A stretch of 36,174 bases of DNA from Clostridia bacterium (GTDB lineage Bacteria; Bacillota; Clostridia; Oscillospirales; Acutalibacteraceae), in assembly GCA_017440965.1 (NCBI GenBank), contig JAFSGH010000012.1, positions 1-36,174 on the forward strand, written 5' to 3'. The position numbers were made by a program, and so were the translations under genes. The notes below the pieces were generated by a model. It was not told the DNA's origin. It did not search any database and saw only the letters and a program-made list of their open reading frames with translations. Every line of letters starts with the position of its first letter. Positions within the stretch are counted from its first letter, which is position 1. Shown piece after piece: positions 22,635 to 31,475 of the stretch.

Positions 22635-23927
22635 TTACAGCATTACGGGAATGTAGGAGATGATTCTTTCAAAAAATCTTATTATTGCCGTAAAAAGATT
22701 GAATTGCTTTGCTTGCTCGGAATTTTTAGTATTTACAACGGTGAAGCTGTCAAATAATTCTCCGGAATCCGTAAGATAGGAATTTACCTCTATGGTATCC
22801 TTTGTAAAGGTGAGAAGGGAATAGGACGCCTCCTTGTTATCTGCACTGTAAACTATAAAGGGGGAAGCGGAGGTATCGTAGCTGCTGCATTTTCCGCCCG
22901 AAGCGGAGCCCTGCTCGAAGTATACCGTGCCTATAGTGGAGATGCCGCCGTCATATATGGGATAGGTCCTTGAATAAAAATGATTGTGACCGCTGAGAAC
23001 AAGGTCGATATCAAACTCATCAAATGTGCTTTTAAGAGTTCCGGCACATATCATATTTGTAAATTCGTCTGCGCCTGCGGAATATGCACCGTGATGAAGC
23101 ATAATTACACGCCAGTCAGCATCGGGGAAGGCAGCTATCGCACTGCTTATGGTGAGTCTGTGCACGGGAGTCAGGATGTTATTTGAATCAAGGATAATAA
23201 AAAGTGCATTTCCGTAGGAGAAATATGAGTCATTTCCGAAAGCGTCAACACCGAGAGAGCCGAAATAAAGAGGATAAAGGGGGGAATAGAAGTCGTGATT
23301 TCCCGCCGTGGGAGCAAAGGGAAGTCTTTTCAGGGTATCGACGGAGAAAAGCGCATTGTACTGAGTAAGAGAGAAGCCGTCATTTACCTGATCGCCTGCG
23401 GTAAGTATAAGCTCGGCGCCCTTTTCTTCGGCATTCTTAAGAGTTCTTTCCCAGCCGTAGGTGTCATCCTGTACTGCCTTTTCGCTGTTATCTCCCGATC
23501 TGCCAAGCTGAGGATCGGCGCAGAATACTGCAGTGAAGGAGCTGTCTTTTGCAGATACCGAAAATGTACCCTCATAGGTATTCTTATCTGCCGTGTAGCT
23601 GTAGCGGTAGTTGCCGTCCTTAAGATCAGTAAGCTTTACCGTATTTATAACACCCGTAAGTGTTATTTTGTCCTGAACTTCAACGGTAAATCTGCTGACT
23701 CCGTCCGAATAAGAAAATGTATTTCCCGTATCAGCGGAAAGCCAGGTGAATATTCTGTCATTTTCATCTTCACCGGGATTCTGCCAGAGCTTTCCCGAAA
23801 GGGAGCTTCTCTCCTCCCAGTCCGAAAGCCAGTCCTCGGTTGCGCTTACGGGATTTGCCGCAAGTGCCTGAACGGATAGCGAAAATATCATAAGAGCCGA
23901 TATGATCAGAGCTGTAAATTTTTTCAT
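22635..23927 (-). CDS. Secreted purple-acid-phosphatase-like metallophosphoesterase
   Basis: The 430-residue protein has a signal peptide (about 1-23, ending in ALA-A), an N-terminal beta-rich domain (about 30-125) like that before purple acid phosphatase catalytic domains, and a calcineurin-type catalytic domain with FCADPQLG (about 134), TAGDQVNDG (about 171), TAGNHDF (about 209), MLHHGAY (about 275) and SGHNHFYSRTYP (about 310), together the expected metal ligands. It would hydrolyse phosphate esters outside the membrane. The C-terminus ends in a hydrophobic, amphipathic segment (FNLFTAIIRFFERIISYIPV) that could anchor or associate it with the membrane; no sortase motif is visible. AGGAGATGAG precedes the ATG. 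It is transcribed alone. Confidence 0.88.
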   Translation of the reverse strand: MKKFTALIISALMIFSLSVQALAANPVSATEDWLSDWEERSSLSGKLWQNPGEDENDRIFTWLSADTGNTFSYSDGVSRFTVEVQDKITLTGVINTVKLTDLKDGNYRYSYTADKNTYEGTFSVSAKDSSFTAVFCADPQLGRSGDNSEKAVQDDTYGWERTLKNAEEKGAELILTAGDQVNDGFSLTQYNALFSVDTLKRLPFAPTAGNHDFYSPLYPLYFGSLGVDAFGNDSYFSYGNALFIILDSNNILTPVHRLTISSAIAAFPDADWRVIMLHHGAYSAGADEFTNMICAGTLKSTFDEFDIDLVLSGHNHFYSRTYPIYDGGISTIGTVYFEQGSASGGKCSSYDTSASPFIVYSADNKEASYSLLTFTKDTIEVNSYLTDSGELFDSFTVVNTKNSEQAKQFNLFTAIIRFFERIISYIPVML

Positions 23928-23949
23928 AATCTCATCTCCTTATGAGCAT

Positions 23950-23978
23950 ATTTTATATCAATTTTTCTTATCTGTCTA
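23950..23978 (-). promoter_or_regulatory. Candidate promoter of the phosphoesterase gene
   Basis: On the minus strand TAGACA (23978-23973) and TAAAAT (23955-23950) are 17 bases apart, 23 bases upstream of the start codon. A TTGACA also occurs further upstream but has no -10 box at suitable spacing. Confidence 0.55.
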
Positions 23979-24104
23979 TAAAAAAATGTCAAATTAAAGA
24001 AATCTAAAGAAATTTAGTGCAATTTTACCTGATATTCGGTCTTTTCTTTTTTATTTATTTATGTTATTATATTTTTTAACAGTAAATAGTTCAAAAGGAG
24101 AATA

Positions 24105-25706
24105 ATGCTTATGAATAACTTTCTTCACAAGCTTTTCGGTACAACTCCCGGAACGGGCGTTCAGCCGAAGGAGGCTATTGCATACTCGGTTGCAGGCTTC
24201 GGACAGAATTTTATATGTACTATCATCGGCTCATACATAACCGTATTTATGACCGACGCCCTTCTTTTCGGTGCTGACGGTGTTATGGTCGGCGGCGTAA
24301 GCGGTGCTGTCGCAGTTGCTGTTCTTATGCTTGCAGCCCGTGTATTTGATGCTTTCAACGATCCCATCATGGGAAGCGTAGTTGATAAGACAAGAACAAA
24401 GTGGGGCAAGTGCCGTCCCTATCTTAAATGGATGGCTATTCCCATCGGTATTATGACGATCCTTTGCTTCTTACCCGTTTTCAGTGCAGAGTCCATCTAT
24501 GACGGAAGCAAGACCGTAATAGCCTTCACCACTATCGGTGCTATCTATATTCTCTGGAGTGTTATATATACCATCGCAGACGTTCCCTATTGGGGACTTT
24601 CCACCTGCCTTACAAATAACACAGAGGTAAGAGGTAACATTCTTACTGTTGCAAGAATGTTCTGTACAGTAGGTGCCGGTATAGTTACCATCTTTGTTCC
24701 TATGATCACGGGTGAGCTTACAAAGCAGTATAAATATGCAGATACTGCTGAGGATCTTGCACTTATTGCTGCCGATAAAGCAGAGGCTATCGCAAATATG
24801 GTTGCAAATCAGGGTATCGATGCCGACGCTGCTGCAAGAACCTTCCTCGGAACCGTAAAGCAGGGAATGGAAATTGCAAATGCAGAGACTCTCAAGTGGA
24901 TATATTTCGTTTGTGCAGTGGTTCTCGTTGTTGCCGCTATTCCCATGTTCTTCTACGGCTTCAAGCACACCAAGGAGCGCTTTACCTCTGATGAAGAGGC
25001 TCCCTCCCTCGGTCATAACCTTAAGCTCCTTTTCAAGAATAAAGAGCTGCTTCTTATCGTGCTTTCAGGTATCCTCGGCGGTGCAAGAATGGTTTATTCC
25101 TACACCGGTGGACTTTACTTTGCAAAGTACATCCTTCAGAATGAAGGTCTTTACGGTATAATCACTCTTCTTGTTGTTCCCGGCGGTCTTGTGGCTTCCA
25201 TCCTTGTTCCCTGGATGAGCAAGAAATTTACAAAGAAATGGTCATATATCGCAGTTCACCTCTTCGGCGGTGTCGTAATGGCTGTTATGTATTTTGTAGG
25301 CTATGATGCTCCCTGGAAGATCGCGATCTGTGCAATAGGACTTGTCCTTCTCGGTATTCCTCAGGGCGTAAACAACATCATCACCTATGCTATGATCGGT
25401 GACACCGTTGATTACCTCGAATGGAAGACAGGCGAAAGAGGCGAAGGCATCTGCTTTGCTATGCAGACTCTTATCAATAAGATCGGTATGGCTGTCGGTG
25501 CATTCATCGGCGTTATGTCCATGGCTATCGCTGGCATCAACGCAAGAACATACGAGGTTCAGAATCCCGATGCTCTCTGGAATGTTCTGATAATCTCAGG
25601 TGTCGTAAGTATGTTTGCCTGTGCAGTTCCTATGTTCTTCTACACAATTACGGAGAAGAGACAGAGAGAAATGGTTGCTGAGATAGCAGCAAGAAAGAAT
25701 AAATAA
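24105..25706 (+). CDS. GPH-family sugar:cation symporter (MFS)
   Basis: The 533-residue, twelve-helix protein belongs to the glycoside-pentoside-hexuronide:cation symporter family: AARVFDAFNDPIMGSVVDKT (about residues 83-102) and RTKWGKCRPYLKWMAIP (about 103-119) are its signature, with DVPYWGLSTCLTNNTEVRG (about 163-181) and LEWKTGERGEGICFAMQTL later. It imports a sugar with Na+ or H+. A ~55-residue polar insertion between helices 6 and 7 (about 205-260, rich in Ala/Asp/Glu) is longer than usual. No glycosidase gene is adjacent. AAGGAG lies four bases before this ATG; the ATG at 24111 is an equally good start. A weak extended -10 (TGTTATTAT at 24062-24070) is the only promoter candidate. Confidence 0.9.
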   Translation: MLMNNFLHKLFGTTPGTGVQPKEAIAYSVAGFGQNFICTIIGSYITVFMTDALLFGADGVMVGGVSGAVAVAVLMLAARVFDAFNDPIMGSVVDKTRTKWGKCRPYLKWMAIPIGIMTILCFLPVFSAESIYDGSKTVIAFTTIGAIYILWSVIYTIADVPYWGLSTCLTNNTEVRGNILTVARMFCTVGAGIVTIFVPMITGELTKQYKYADTAEDLALIAADKAEAIANMVANQGIDADAAARTFLGTVKQGMEIANAETLKWIYFVCAVVLVVAAIPMFFYGFKHTKERFTSDEEAPSLGHNLKLLFKNKELLLIVLSGILGGARMVYSYTGGLYFAKYILQNEGLYGIITLLVVPGGLVASILVPWMSKKFTKKWSYIAVHLFGGVVMAVMYFVGYDAPWKIAICAIGLVLLGIPQGVNNIITYAMIGDTVDYLEWKTGERGEGICFAMQTLINKIGMAVGAFIGVMSMAIAGINARTYEVQNPDALWNVLIISGVVSMFACAVPMFFYTITEKRQREMVAEIAARKNK

Positions 25707-25726
25707 ATAAAATAAGAAGATCCTCT

Positions 25727-25766
25727 GCTCAGGCTTGTTTTTCTTCAAGCCTGAGCTTATATTTTT
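25727..25766 (+). terminator. Strong intrinsic terminator after the symporter gene
   Basis: GCTCAGGCTTG (25727-25737) and CAAGCCTGAGC (25746-25756) form a perfect 11-base stem, followed by TTATATTTTT. The recJ promoter starts four bases later. Confidence 0.9.
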
Positions 25767-25769
25767 CTG

Positions 25770-25798
25770 TTGCTATTAATAAGTTTATATGATATAAT
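25770..25798 (+). promoter_or_regulatory. Sigma-A-type promoter of the recJ-rel run
   Basis: TTGCTA (25770-25775) and TATAAT (25793-25798) are separated by 17 bases. No further consensus promoter or terminator was noticed in the gaps down to hup, so this may drive a long operon. Confidence 0.75.
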
Positions 25799-25838
25799 AT
25801 TATGATAAAAAGAAGTGTATTAGATGTGAGGTTTTAGT

Positions 25839-27869
25839 TTGGGACGCAAGGTTTGGAATATAAGTGCATATGATAAAAATGCCGCATCTGTTCTTGCAAG
25901 TAAATGTCAGGCTGATGATTTTGCCGTTCTGCTTCTGCAGTCAAGAGGAATAAAGCGTGCCGAGGAGGTAGCGGAATTTCTTTCGGCGGCAGAAAATGAG
26001 CTGTCCTCTCCGTTTTTACTCAAGGATATGGAAAAGGCAGTGCTTCGTATAAGGCAGGCTATAGAAAACGGCGAGCATATACATATATTCGGAGATTACG
26101 ATGCTGACGGTGTGACCGGAACGGCACTTCTTACCTCATATCTTGAATCCGTCGGAGCCTTTGTTACCTGCTCCATTCCCTCCCGTCTTCACGAGGGCTA
26201 CGGACTTTCCCCCGATACCGCCCGCAGAATTGCAGATTCGGGAGCAGAGCTTGTAATTACCGTTGATAACGGTATCGCTTCCTTTGAAGAAGCAGAGATT
26301 TTGCGCTCCTTCGGAATAGATTTTATAGTGACTGACCATCATCAGCCGGGAGAAACTCTGCCCGCTGCCTTTGCAGTCATCAATCCCCACCGCCGTGACG
26401 ATGATTCTCCCGAGGAGGATCTTGCAGGTGTCGGAGTTGCTTTGAAGCTTGCGGCGGCTCTCGAGGACGGAGATTACGATGCTGTTTTTGATGAGCTCGG
26501 TGATCTTGCCGCCATAGGAACTGTAGCTGATATAGTTCCTCTTAAGGGTGAAAACCGTATTATCGTCGCAAGAGGACTCAGCGTTATTGATAATTCCTAC
26601 CGCCCGGGACTGCGCCTTCTTATTGAAGAAGCCGGCATAAAAGGGCACATCACCGCTTCGGGAGTAGCTTACGGCATATCTCCCAGAATAAATGCTTCGG
26701 GCCGTATGGACAGTGCCGAAACTGCCTTAAGGCTTCTTATGACGGATGATGAGGATGAGGCAAGAGAGCTTTGCGGAAAAATAATCAAGGCAAATGCTGA
26801 AAGACAGGGTGTGGAGGCTGATATAGCAAGGGAGGCAGAAAGCTCCTTTGACCGCACGCCCGATATAAGATATGATGAAGTCATCGTTGCCTATGGGGAT
26901 AACTGGCATCCCGGTGTTATCGGCATCGTTGCTTCAAGGCTTGTTGAAAAATACGGAAGACCGGCAGTTGTCATCTCCTTCGATGAAAACGGCAACGGAA
27001 GAGGCTCAGGCAGAAGCATAGACGGCTTTTCCCTTTATGATGCCTTAAACTATTGCTCGGAGCTTCTCACACAGTTCGGCGGACATACCCTTGCGGCAGG
27101 CTTTTCGCTGCAAAAAGAAAATATAGAAGCATTCAGAAAAAAAATGAACGAATATGCCTTAACACTGAAGCCCTTTTATCCCTCTCTTACTATAGATCTG
27201 AGGCTTAACCATAAGGCAATAAGCACGGATATTCTTGAATCTCTCGCCGTTCTTGAGCCCTACGGTGCGGGAAATCCCTCTCCTGTATTCGGACTTTTCG
27301 GAATGACCGTTTCGTCGGTAAAGCCCATCGGCGGAGACAAGCATCTTCGTCTTACCCTTACAAAGGACTCCGACAGCATCACAGCCGTTTATTTCGGTCA
27401 GACCGCCGCCGGCTTTCCTTATAAATCAGGGGATAAGGTGGATATTGCTGTTAAAATAGAGAAAAATGAATTCCGCGGAGAGGTAAAGCCCGGAATTCAG
27501 ATAAAGGATATAAGACCTCAGGGTGAGGACGATATTGCTTTGTTTCGTTCTCTTAAGGCTCTTCGCCGCTTCTACGGAGCGGGAAGCATCACCGAAGAGG
27601 AGAGAAAAATGCTTTGTCCCGACAGAGCCTTTCTCGGGAATGTATATAAATTCATCCGTGAGCAGAAGAGCTGGAGCTTTTCAGAGGAGATACTATGTAT
27701 GCAGCTTAACTGTGATTATTCTCTTGCAGGTGCAGTGAGAATATCTCTTGACGCACTGACTGAGGTCGGAATTCTTAAAAAGCAGGGCGAGGAATACACA
27801 CTTACGGATTTTTCAGGAAAAGCAGACCTGAAAAACTGCGAAATTTTAAATAAACTCGGTTATATATAA
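25839..27869 (+). CDS. recJ: Single-stranded-DNA-specific exonuclease RecJ
   Basis: RecJ degrades single-stranded DNA 5' to 3' in recombination and base-excision or mismatch repair. The 676-residue protein has the DHH-family motifs FGDYDADGVTG (Asp86-Tyr-Asp88-Ala-Asp90), VTDHHQPGE (Asp166-His-His168), a DHHA1 domain with GRGSGRSIDGFSLYDA and QFGGHTLAAGF (about 387-420), and an OB-like domain (about 450-560). A C-terminal helical domain (about 575-676) is of the sort seen in Firmicutes RecJ. The start is TTG with GTGAGG upstream; no upstream ATG fits. It precedes rel by 39 bases. Confidence 0.95.
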   Translation: MGRKVWNISAYDKNAASVLASKCQADDFAVLLLQSRGIKRAEEVAEFLSAAENELSSPFLLKDMEKAVLRIRQAIENGEHIHIFGDYDADGVTGTALLTSYLESVGAFVTCSIPSRLHEGYGLSPDTARRIADSGAELVITVDNGIASFEEAEILRSFGIDFIVTDHHQPGETLPAAFAVINPHRRDDDSPEEDLAGVGVALKLAAALEDGDYDAVFDELGDLAAIGTVADIVPLKGENRIIVARGLSVIDNSYRPGLRLLIEEAGIKGHITASGVAYGISPRINASGRMDSAETALRLLMTDDEDEARELCGKIIKANAERQGVEADIAREAESSFDRTPDIRYDEVIVAYGDNWHPGVIGIVASRLVEKYGRPAVVISFDENGNGRGSGRSIDGFSLYDALNYCSELLTQFGGHTLAAGFSLQKENIEAFRKKMNEYALTLKPFYPSLTIDLRLNHKAISTDILESLAVLEPYGAGNPSPVFGLFGMTVSSVKPIGGDKHLRLTLTKDSDSITAVYFGQTAAGFPYKSGDKVDIAVKIEKNEFRGEVKPGIQIKDIRPQGEDDIALFRSLKALRRFYGAGSITEEERKMLCPDRAFLGNVYKFIREQKSWSFSEEILCMQLNCDYSLAGAVRISLDALTEVGILKKQGEEYTLTDFSGKADLKNCEILNKLGYI

Positions 27870-27870
27870 T

Positions 27871-27890
27871 AAAGACATAAATTTGTCTTT
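27871..27890 (+). other. Small hairpin between recJ and rel
   Basis: AAAGACA (27871-27877) and TGTCTTT (27884-27890) form a seven-base stem with a six-base loop; no T-run follows. It lies between the recJ stop and the rel ribosome site and could affect processing or rel translation. Confidence 0.4.
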
Positions 27891-27908
27891 AACAAAGGGG
27901 ACACTGTT

Positions 27909-30098
27909 ATGGAAACAGGAAAAGAATATTATCAGCTTCTGAAGGAAACGGTTGAAGCGGCCTTTTCTGCCGAGGAGGCTGCCGTAATTGAAAAAGCCTT
28001 CTTCTTTTCTTATGATGCCCACGACGGACAGCTGAGAAAATCGGGAGAGCCCTATATCATCCATCCCATTGCCGTAGCTAAGATCCTTATAGGCTTCGGT
28101 ATGGACTGTCCTTCTGTTGTTGCGGCTCTTTTACACGATGTTGTAGAGGATACACCCGTTACAAGCGAAGAGATAAGAAGGATGTTCGGTGCAGATGTTC
28201 AGCTTCTTGTTGACGGTGTTACAAAGCTCGGTAAGGTGCCCTTGCAGAATAAGGAGGAGCAACAGGCGGAAAATCTGAGAAAGCTTCTTCTTGCAATGAG
28301 TGAGGACATAAGAGTTATTATTATCAAGCTTGCTGACCGTCTTCATAATATGCGAACGCTGAAGTTTGTCAGAGAGCAGAAGAGAAGAGATATCGCAAAG
28401 GAGACTATAGAAATATATGCTCCCATTGCTCACAGACTCGGTATCCGTCCCGTAAAGGAGGAGCTTGAGGATCTTGCAATAAGCTATCTTGATCCCATTG
28501 CCTATAAGGAGATCGAGGACGCACTTGCAGATCAGGAGCCTCTGAGGAAGGAATTTCTTGATAATATCAAGGATAAGATCGCTATCAGAATAAAAACGGT
28601 CGTATCCGAGGCTGTGGTTCAGGGACGAATAAAGTCCGTTCACGGTATATACAGAAAAATGTATATGCAGGGAAAGTCCTTTGAGGAGATATATGACATT
28701 TATGCTGTCAGAATAATAGTTGATACTGTCAGCGACTGCTATAACTGTCTCGGTGTTATCCACGATATGTATAAACCGATTCAGGGCAGATTCAAGGATT
28801 ATATCTCAACTCCCAAGCCCAATATGTACCAGTCTCTTCATACCACGCTTATCGGAAAAGAGGGTATTCCCTTTGAAGTACAGATAAGAACAGAGGAGAT
28901 GCACAAGACCGCAGAATACGGTATTGCCGCTCACTGGAAATATAAATTAGGCTACAAGGACAAGGAAGCGGACAAGAAGCTCGAAAAGGGTATCGGCTGG
29001 GTAAAGCATCTGCTTGAGGCTCAGAGCGAAACGGGAGATGCAACGGATCTTCTCAATACCATAAAGCACGATTTTGTCAGTGATGAGGTATATGTATTCA
29101 CTCCCAAGGGTGATGTTATTTCTCTTCCCATCGGTGCTACCGTTATAGACTTTGCTTATGCTATACATTCTGCCGTCGGAAATAAGATGACGGGTGCGAA
29201 GGTCGATAAGAGAATAGTCCCTCTGACATATGCGGTAAAAACCGGTGAAATAATAGAGGTGCTTACCTCATCTCAGCCTGGAAAGGGACCTTCGAGAGAC
29301 TGGCTTAAGATAGTCACCACAAATGAAGCAAGAACAAAGATACGCTCATGGTTCAAGAAGGAGAGAAGAGACGAGAATATTGTTGAAGGCAAGGCGGAAT
29401 ACGAAAGAGAGCTTCGCCGCAATAATATGAATATGACTCAGGAGCAGGAGAATACGCTTCTCGGCATAATTATAGATAAGCAGAAGTTCACCACCTTTGA
29501 CGATTTCTTTGCCGCGCTCGGCTACGGCGGCGTTATCCTTTCAAAGATAATGCCTATGATAAAGGACGAGTACAATAAGATAGTAAAGGCATCTCAGGAT
29601 GCTCCCGTAAAATATAAGCAGGCAAAGACGGTCAGCAGTGAGGGCGTCGTTGTTGAGGGAATCTCAAATTGCCTCATCAAGCTTTCAAGATGCTGTAACC
29701 CCATCCCGGGTGATGATATCATAGGCTTTATCACAAGAGGACACGGAGTATCCGTTCATAAAAAGGATTGCTCCAATGTGCCCGATGATATATATAACTG
29801 TCCCGAGAGCCACCGCTGGATAAAGGTCTACTGGAATTCCACCGTAAAGGCAGAGTTTTCCGCATCAATGCTTCTTACCTGCCTTGCCGGTAAGATGACA
29901 ATGAATGATATTTTTACCGCTCTCAATGCTATCCATGTTACCGTTCAGACGATCAACACAAGAGGCACGAAGGACGGAAGATTATTAATTAATCTTACCA
30001 TTGCGGCAAACAGCGTAGAGCATCTGAAATCCGTTATGACAAGGCTTGCAAAGCTTTCAGGTGTTCTGAGCGTTGACCGTTCGGGTGCCGATATATAA
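27909..30098 (+). CDS. rel: Bifunctional (p)ppGpp synthetase/hydrolase Rel
   Basis: This 729-residue long RSH protein makes and degrades the alarmone (p)ppGpp. In order it has an HD hydrolase domain with ALLHDVVEDT (His76-Asp77; intact, so hydrolysis is expected), a synthetase domain with the RFKD motif (Arg294-Asp297) typical of bifunctional enzymes rather than the acidic ExDD of RelA, followed by STPKPNMYQSLHTT, a TGS domain (about 390-450, VYVFTPKGDVISLP), a helical/zinc-finger-like region with SRCCNPIPGDDIIGFITRG, and a C-terminal ACT domain (about 655-729). The length is normal. AAAGGGGAC precedes the ATG. recJ-rel and rel-dtd adjacency is common in Firmicutes. Confidence 0.96.
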   Translation: METGKEYYQLLKETVEAAFSAEEAAVIEKAFFFSYDAHDGQLRKSGEPYIIHPIAVAKILIGFGMDCPSVVAALLHDVVEDTPVTSEEIRRMFGADVQLLVDGVTKLGKVPLQNKEEQQAENLRKLLLAMSEDIRVIIIKLADRLHNMRTLKFVREQKRRDIAKETIEIYAPIAHRLGIRPVKEELEDLAISYLDPIAYKEIEDALADQEPLRKEFLDNIKDKIAIRIKTVVSEAVVQGRIKSVHGIYRKMYMQGKSFEEIYDIYAVRIIVDTVSDCYNCLGVIHDMYKPIQGRFKDYISTPKPNMYQSLHTTLIGKEGIPFEVQIRTEEMHKTAEYGIAAHWKYKLGYKDKEADKKLEKGIGWVKHLLEAQSETGDATDLLNTIKHDFVSDEVYVFTPKGDVISLPIGATVIDFAYAIHSAVGNKMTGAKVDKRIVPLTYAVKTGEIIEVLTSSQPGKGPSRDWLKIVTTNEARTKIRSWFKKERRDENIVEGKAEYERELRRNNMNMTQEQENTLLGIIIDKQKFTTFDDFFAALGYGGVILSKIMPMIKDEYNKIVKASQDAPVKYKQAKTVSSEGVVVEGISNCLIKLSRCCNPIPGDDIIGFITRGHGVSVHKKDCSNVPDDIYNCPESHRWIKVYWNSTVKAEFSASMLLTCLAGKMTMNDIFTALNAIHVTVQTINTRGTKDGRLLINLTIAANSVEHLKSVMTRLAKLSGVLSVDRSGADI

Positions 30099-30137
30099 GT
30101 TCCCTATCAAAAAATTAAAATAAAAGGAGTTTTTACC

Positions 30138-30374
30138 ATGAAAAAGAAGCTTTACAGATCCACAACAGACAAAAAGATCGCAGGCGTTTGCGGCGGTCTT
30201 GCAGCATACCTCAATATCGATTCAACAATAATAAGACTTATCTGGGCTCTTCTGGTCGTATTTGCAGGCACAGGCATTCTTCTTTATATTATTGCCGCTC
30301 TTGTTATGCCCGAGGATCCCGGCTATACTCCCTATCAGGATGTAAATTCCGAGCATAGAAATAACGAGCAGTAA
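30138..30374 (+). CDS. PspC-domain membrane protein
   Basis: The 78-residue protein has the PspC domain: [26 protein letters not shown] at the N-terminus (basic, then GVCGGLA at about 16-22) and one long hydrophobic segment (about 33-57) containing [16 protein letters not shown]. Relatives take part in phage-shock and envelope-stress responses, but stand-alone small PspC proteins in Firmicutes are mostly uncharacterised. AAAAGGAG precedes the ATG. Its stop codon overlaps the dtd start by one base (TAATG), so translation is probably coupled. Confidence 0.88.
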   Translation: MKKKLYRSTTDKKIAGVCGGLAAYLNIDSTIIRLIWALLVVFAGTGILLYIIAALVMPEDPGYTPYQDVNSEHRNNEQ

Positions 30375-30838
30375 TGAAGGCAGTAATACAGAGAGTCTCC
30401 TTTGCCGAGGTAAGGGTAGACGGAGAAATTGTCGGAAAAATTGATAAGGGGCTTCTTGTCCTTCTCGGTGTTATGGAAGGTGACACCGAGAAGGAAGCGG
30501 CTCTTCTTGCTTCAAAAACAGCAAAGCTTCGCATTTTTGAGGACAGCGACGAGAAGATGAATCTCAGTGTTACGGATGTTGCGGGCGGAATTCTTGCCGT
30601 TTCGCAGTTTACTTTGTGCGCCGATGTAAAAAAAGGTAACAGACCCTCCTTTACGCCCTCTGCTAAGCCTTCAGAGGCAAACCGCCTTTATGAAGCCTTC
30701 TGCGGATATCTTGCCAGTGAGGGCATTGAAAGGGTGGAAAAGGGCATTTTCGGTGCTGATATGAAGGTAAGCCTTCTCAATGACGGTCCCGTTACCATAG
30801 TTTTTGATACCGATATCTGGACTCAGAATAAAAGGTGA
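30374..30838 (+). CDS. dtd: D-aminoacyl-tRNA deacylase
   Basis: DTD removes D-amino acids (and glycine from tRNA-Ala) from mischarged tRNA in the cytosol. The 154-residue protein begins [18 protein letters not shown], has the SQFTL motif (Ser77-Gln78-Phe79-Thr80) and the NDGPVT motif (about 136-141) carrying the cis-Gly-Pro pair that excludes L-amino acids. Length is as expected. It is translationally coupled to the PspC-like gene and followed four bases later by the MBL hydrolase, in the usual rel-dtd neighbourhood. Confidence 0.95.
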   Translation: MKAVIQRVSFAEVRVDGEIVGKIDKGLLVLLGVMEGDTEKEAALLASKTAKLRIFEDSDEKMNLSVTDVAGGILAVSQFTLCADVKKGNRPSFTPSAKPSEANRLYEAFCGYLASEGIERVEKGIFGADMKVSLLNDGPVTIVFDTDIWTQNKR

Positions 30839-30842
30839 TATT

Positions 30843-31475
30843 ATGCTGGAAGTAAATTCAATTATAACAGGGCTCTATGCCACAAATACATATCTTATCT
30901 CAGATCCCGTATCGGGAGAAGCGGCAGTTATAGATCCTGCCGAATGCGATGCCGCATTTCTTTCCTTTCTCAAGGAAAACGGAGTGCGGGAGCTTAAATA
31001 TATTCTTCTGACACACGGACATTTTGATCATATCTGCGGTGTATATCCGCTGAAAAAGAGACTTGGCGGAAAGATACTTATCCATCAGGAGGATGCATTA
31101 TGCCTTAAGGATAAGAGAGTAAGCCTTGCCTCCTCTGTAGAGGGCTATGAGCAGATCGAAACGGAGCCTGATATAGAGTTTTCCGATAATGATGAATTCT
31201 TCCTCGGTGAAAATTCGATCAGGGTGATGCATACACCGGGACATACAAGAGGAAGCTCAATATTCATCACTGACGGATATATCTTCTCGGGAGACACTCT
31301 TTTCAGACTCAGCATGGGCAGAACAGATCTTCCCGGCGGCAGCACAAGAACGCTTTTTTCGTCTCTCAGAGCCATAGGACAAATAGAAGGGGAGTACAGA
31401 ATATTCCCCGGACACGGCGAAGAGACGGATCTTACATTTGAAAAAAGAAATAACAGATACCTTCGAGCAAGATGA
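30843..31475 (+). CDS. MBL-fold hydrolase, glyoxalase II-like
   Basis: The 210-residue metallo-beta-lactamase-fold protein has LLTHGHFDHICG (metal ligands His58, His60, Asp62, His63), a later MHTPGHTRGS (about 137-146), IFSGDTLF (about 155-162) and FPGHGEET near the end. This set matches the small glyoxalase II-like hydrolases common next to dtd and hemZ in Firmicutes; the thioester or other substrate is not established. The ATG at 30843 follows AAAAGGTGATATT, and its stop overlaps the hemZ start by four bases. Confidence 0.9.
   Translation: MLEVNSIITGLYATNTYLISDPVSGEAAVIDPAECDAAFLSFLKENGVRELKYILLTHGHFDHICGVYPLKKRLGGKILIHQEDALCLKDKRVSLASSVEGYEQIETEPDIEFSDNDEFFLGENSIRVMHTPGHTRGSSIFITDGYIFSGDTLFRLSMGRTDLPGGSTRTLFSSLRAIGQIEGEYRIFPGHGEETDLTFEKRNNRYLRAR

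Noticed and set aside
23295-23879. 194-codon plus-strand open frame opposite the phosphoesterase gene
   Set aside because: Antisense to a clear secreted enzyme; no start signals or domain.
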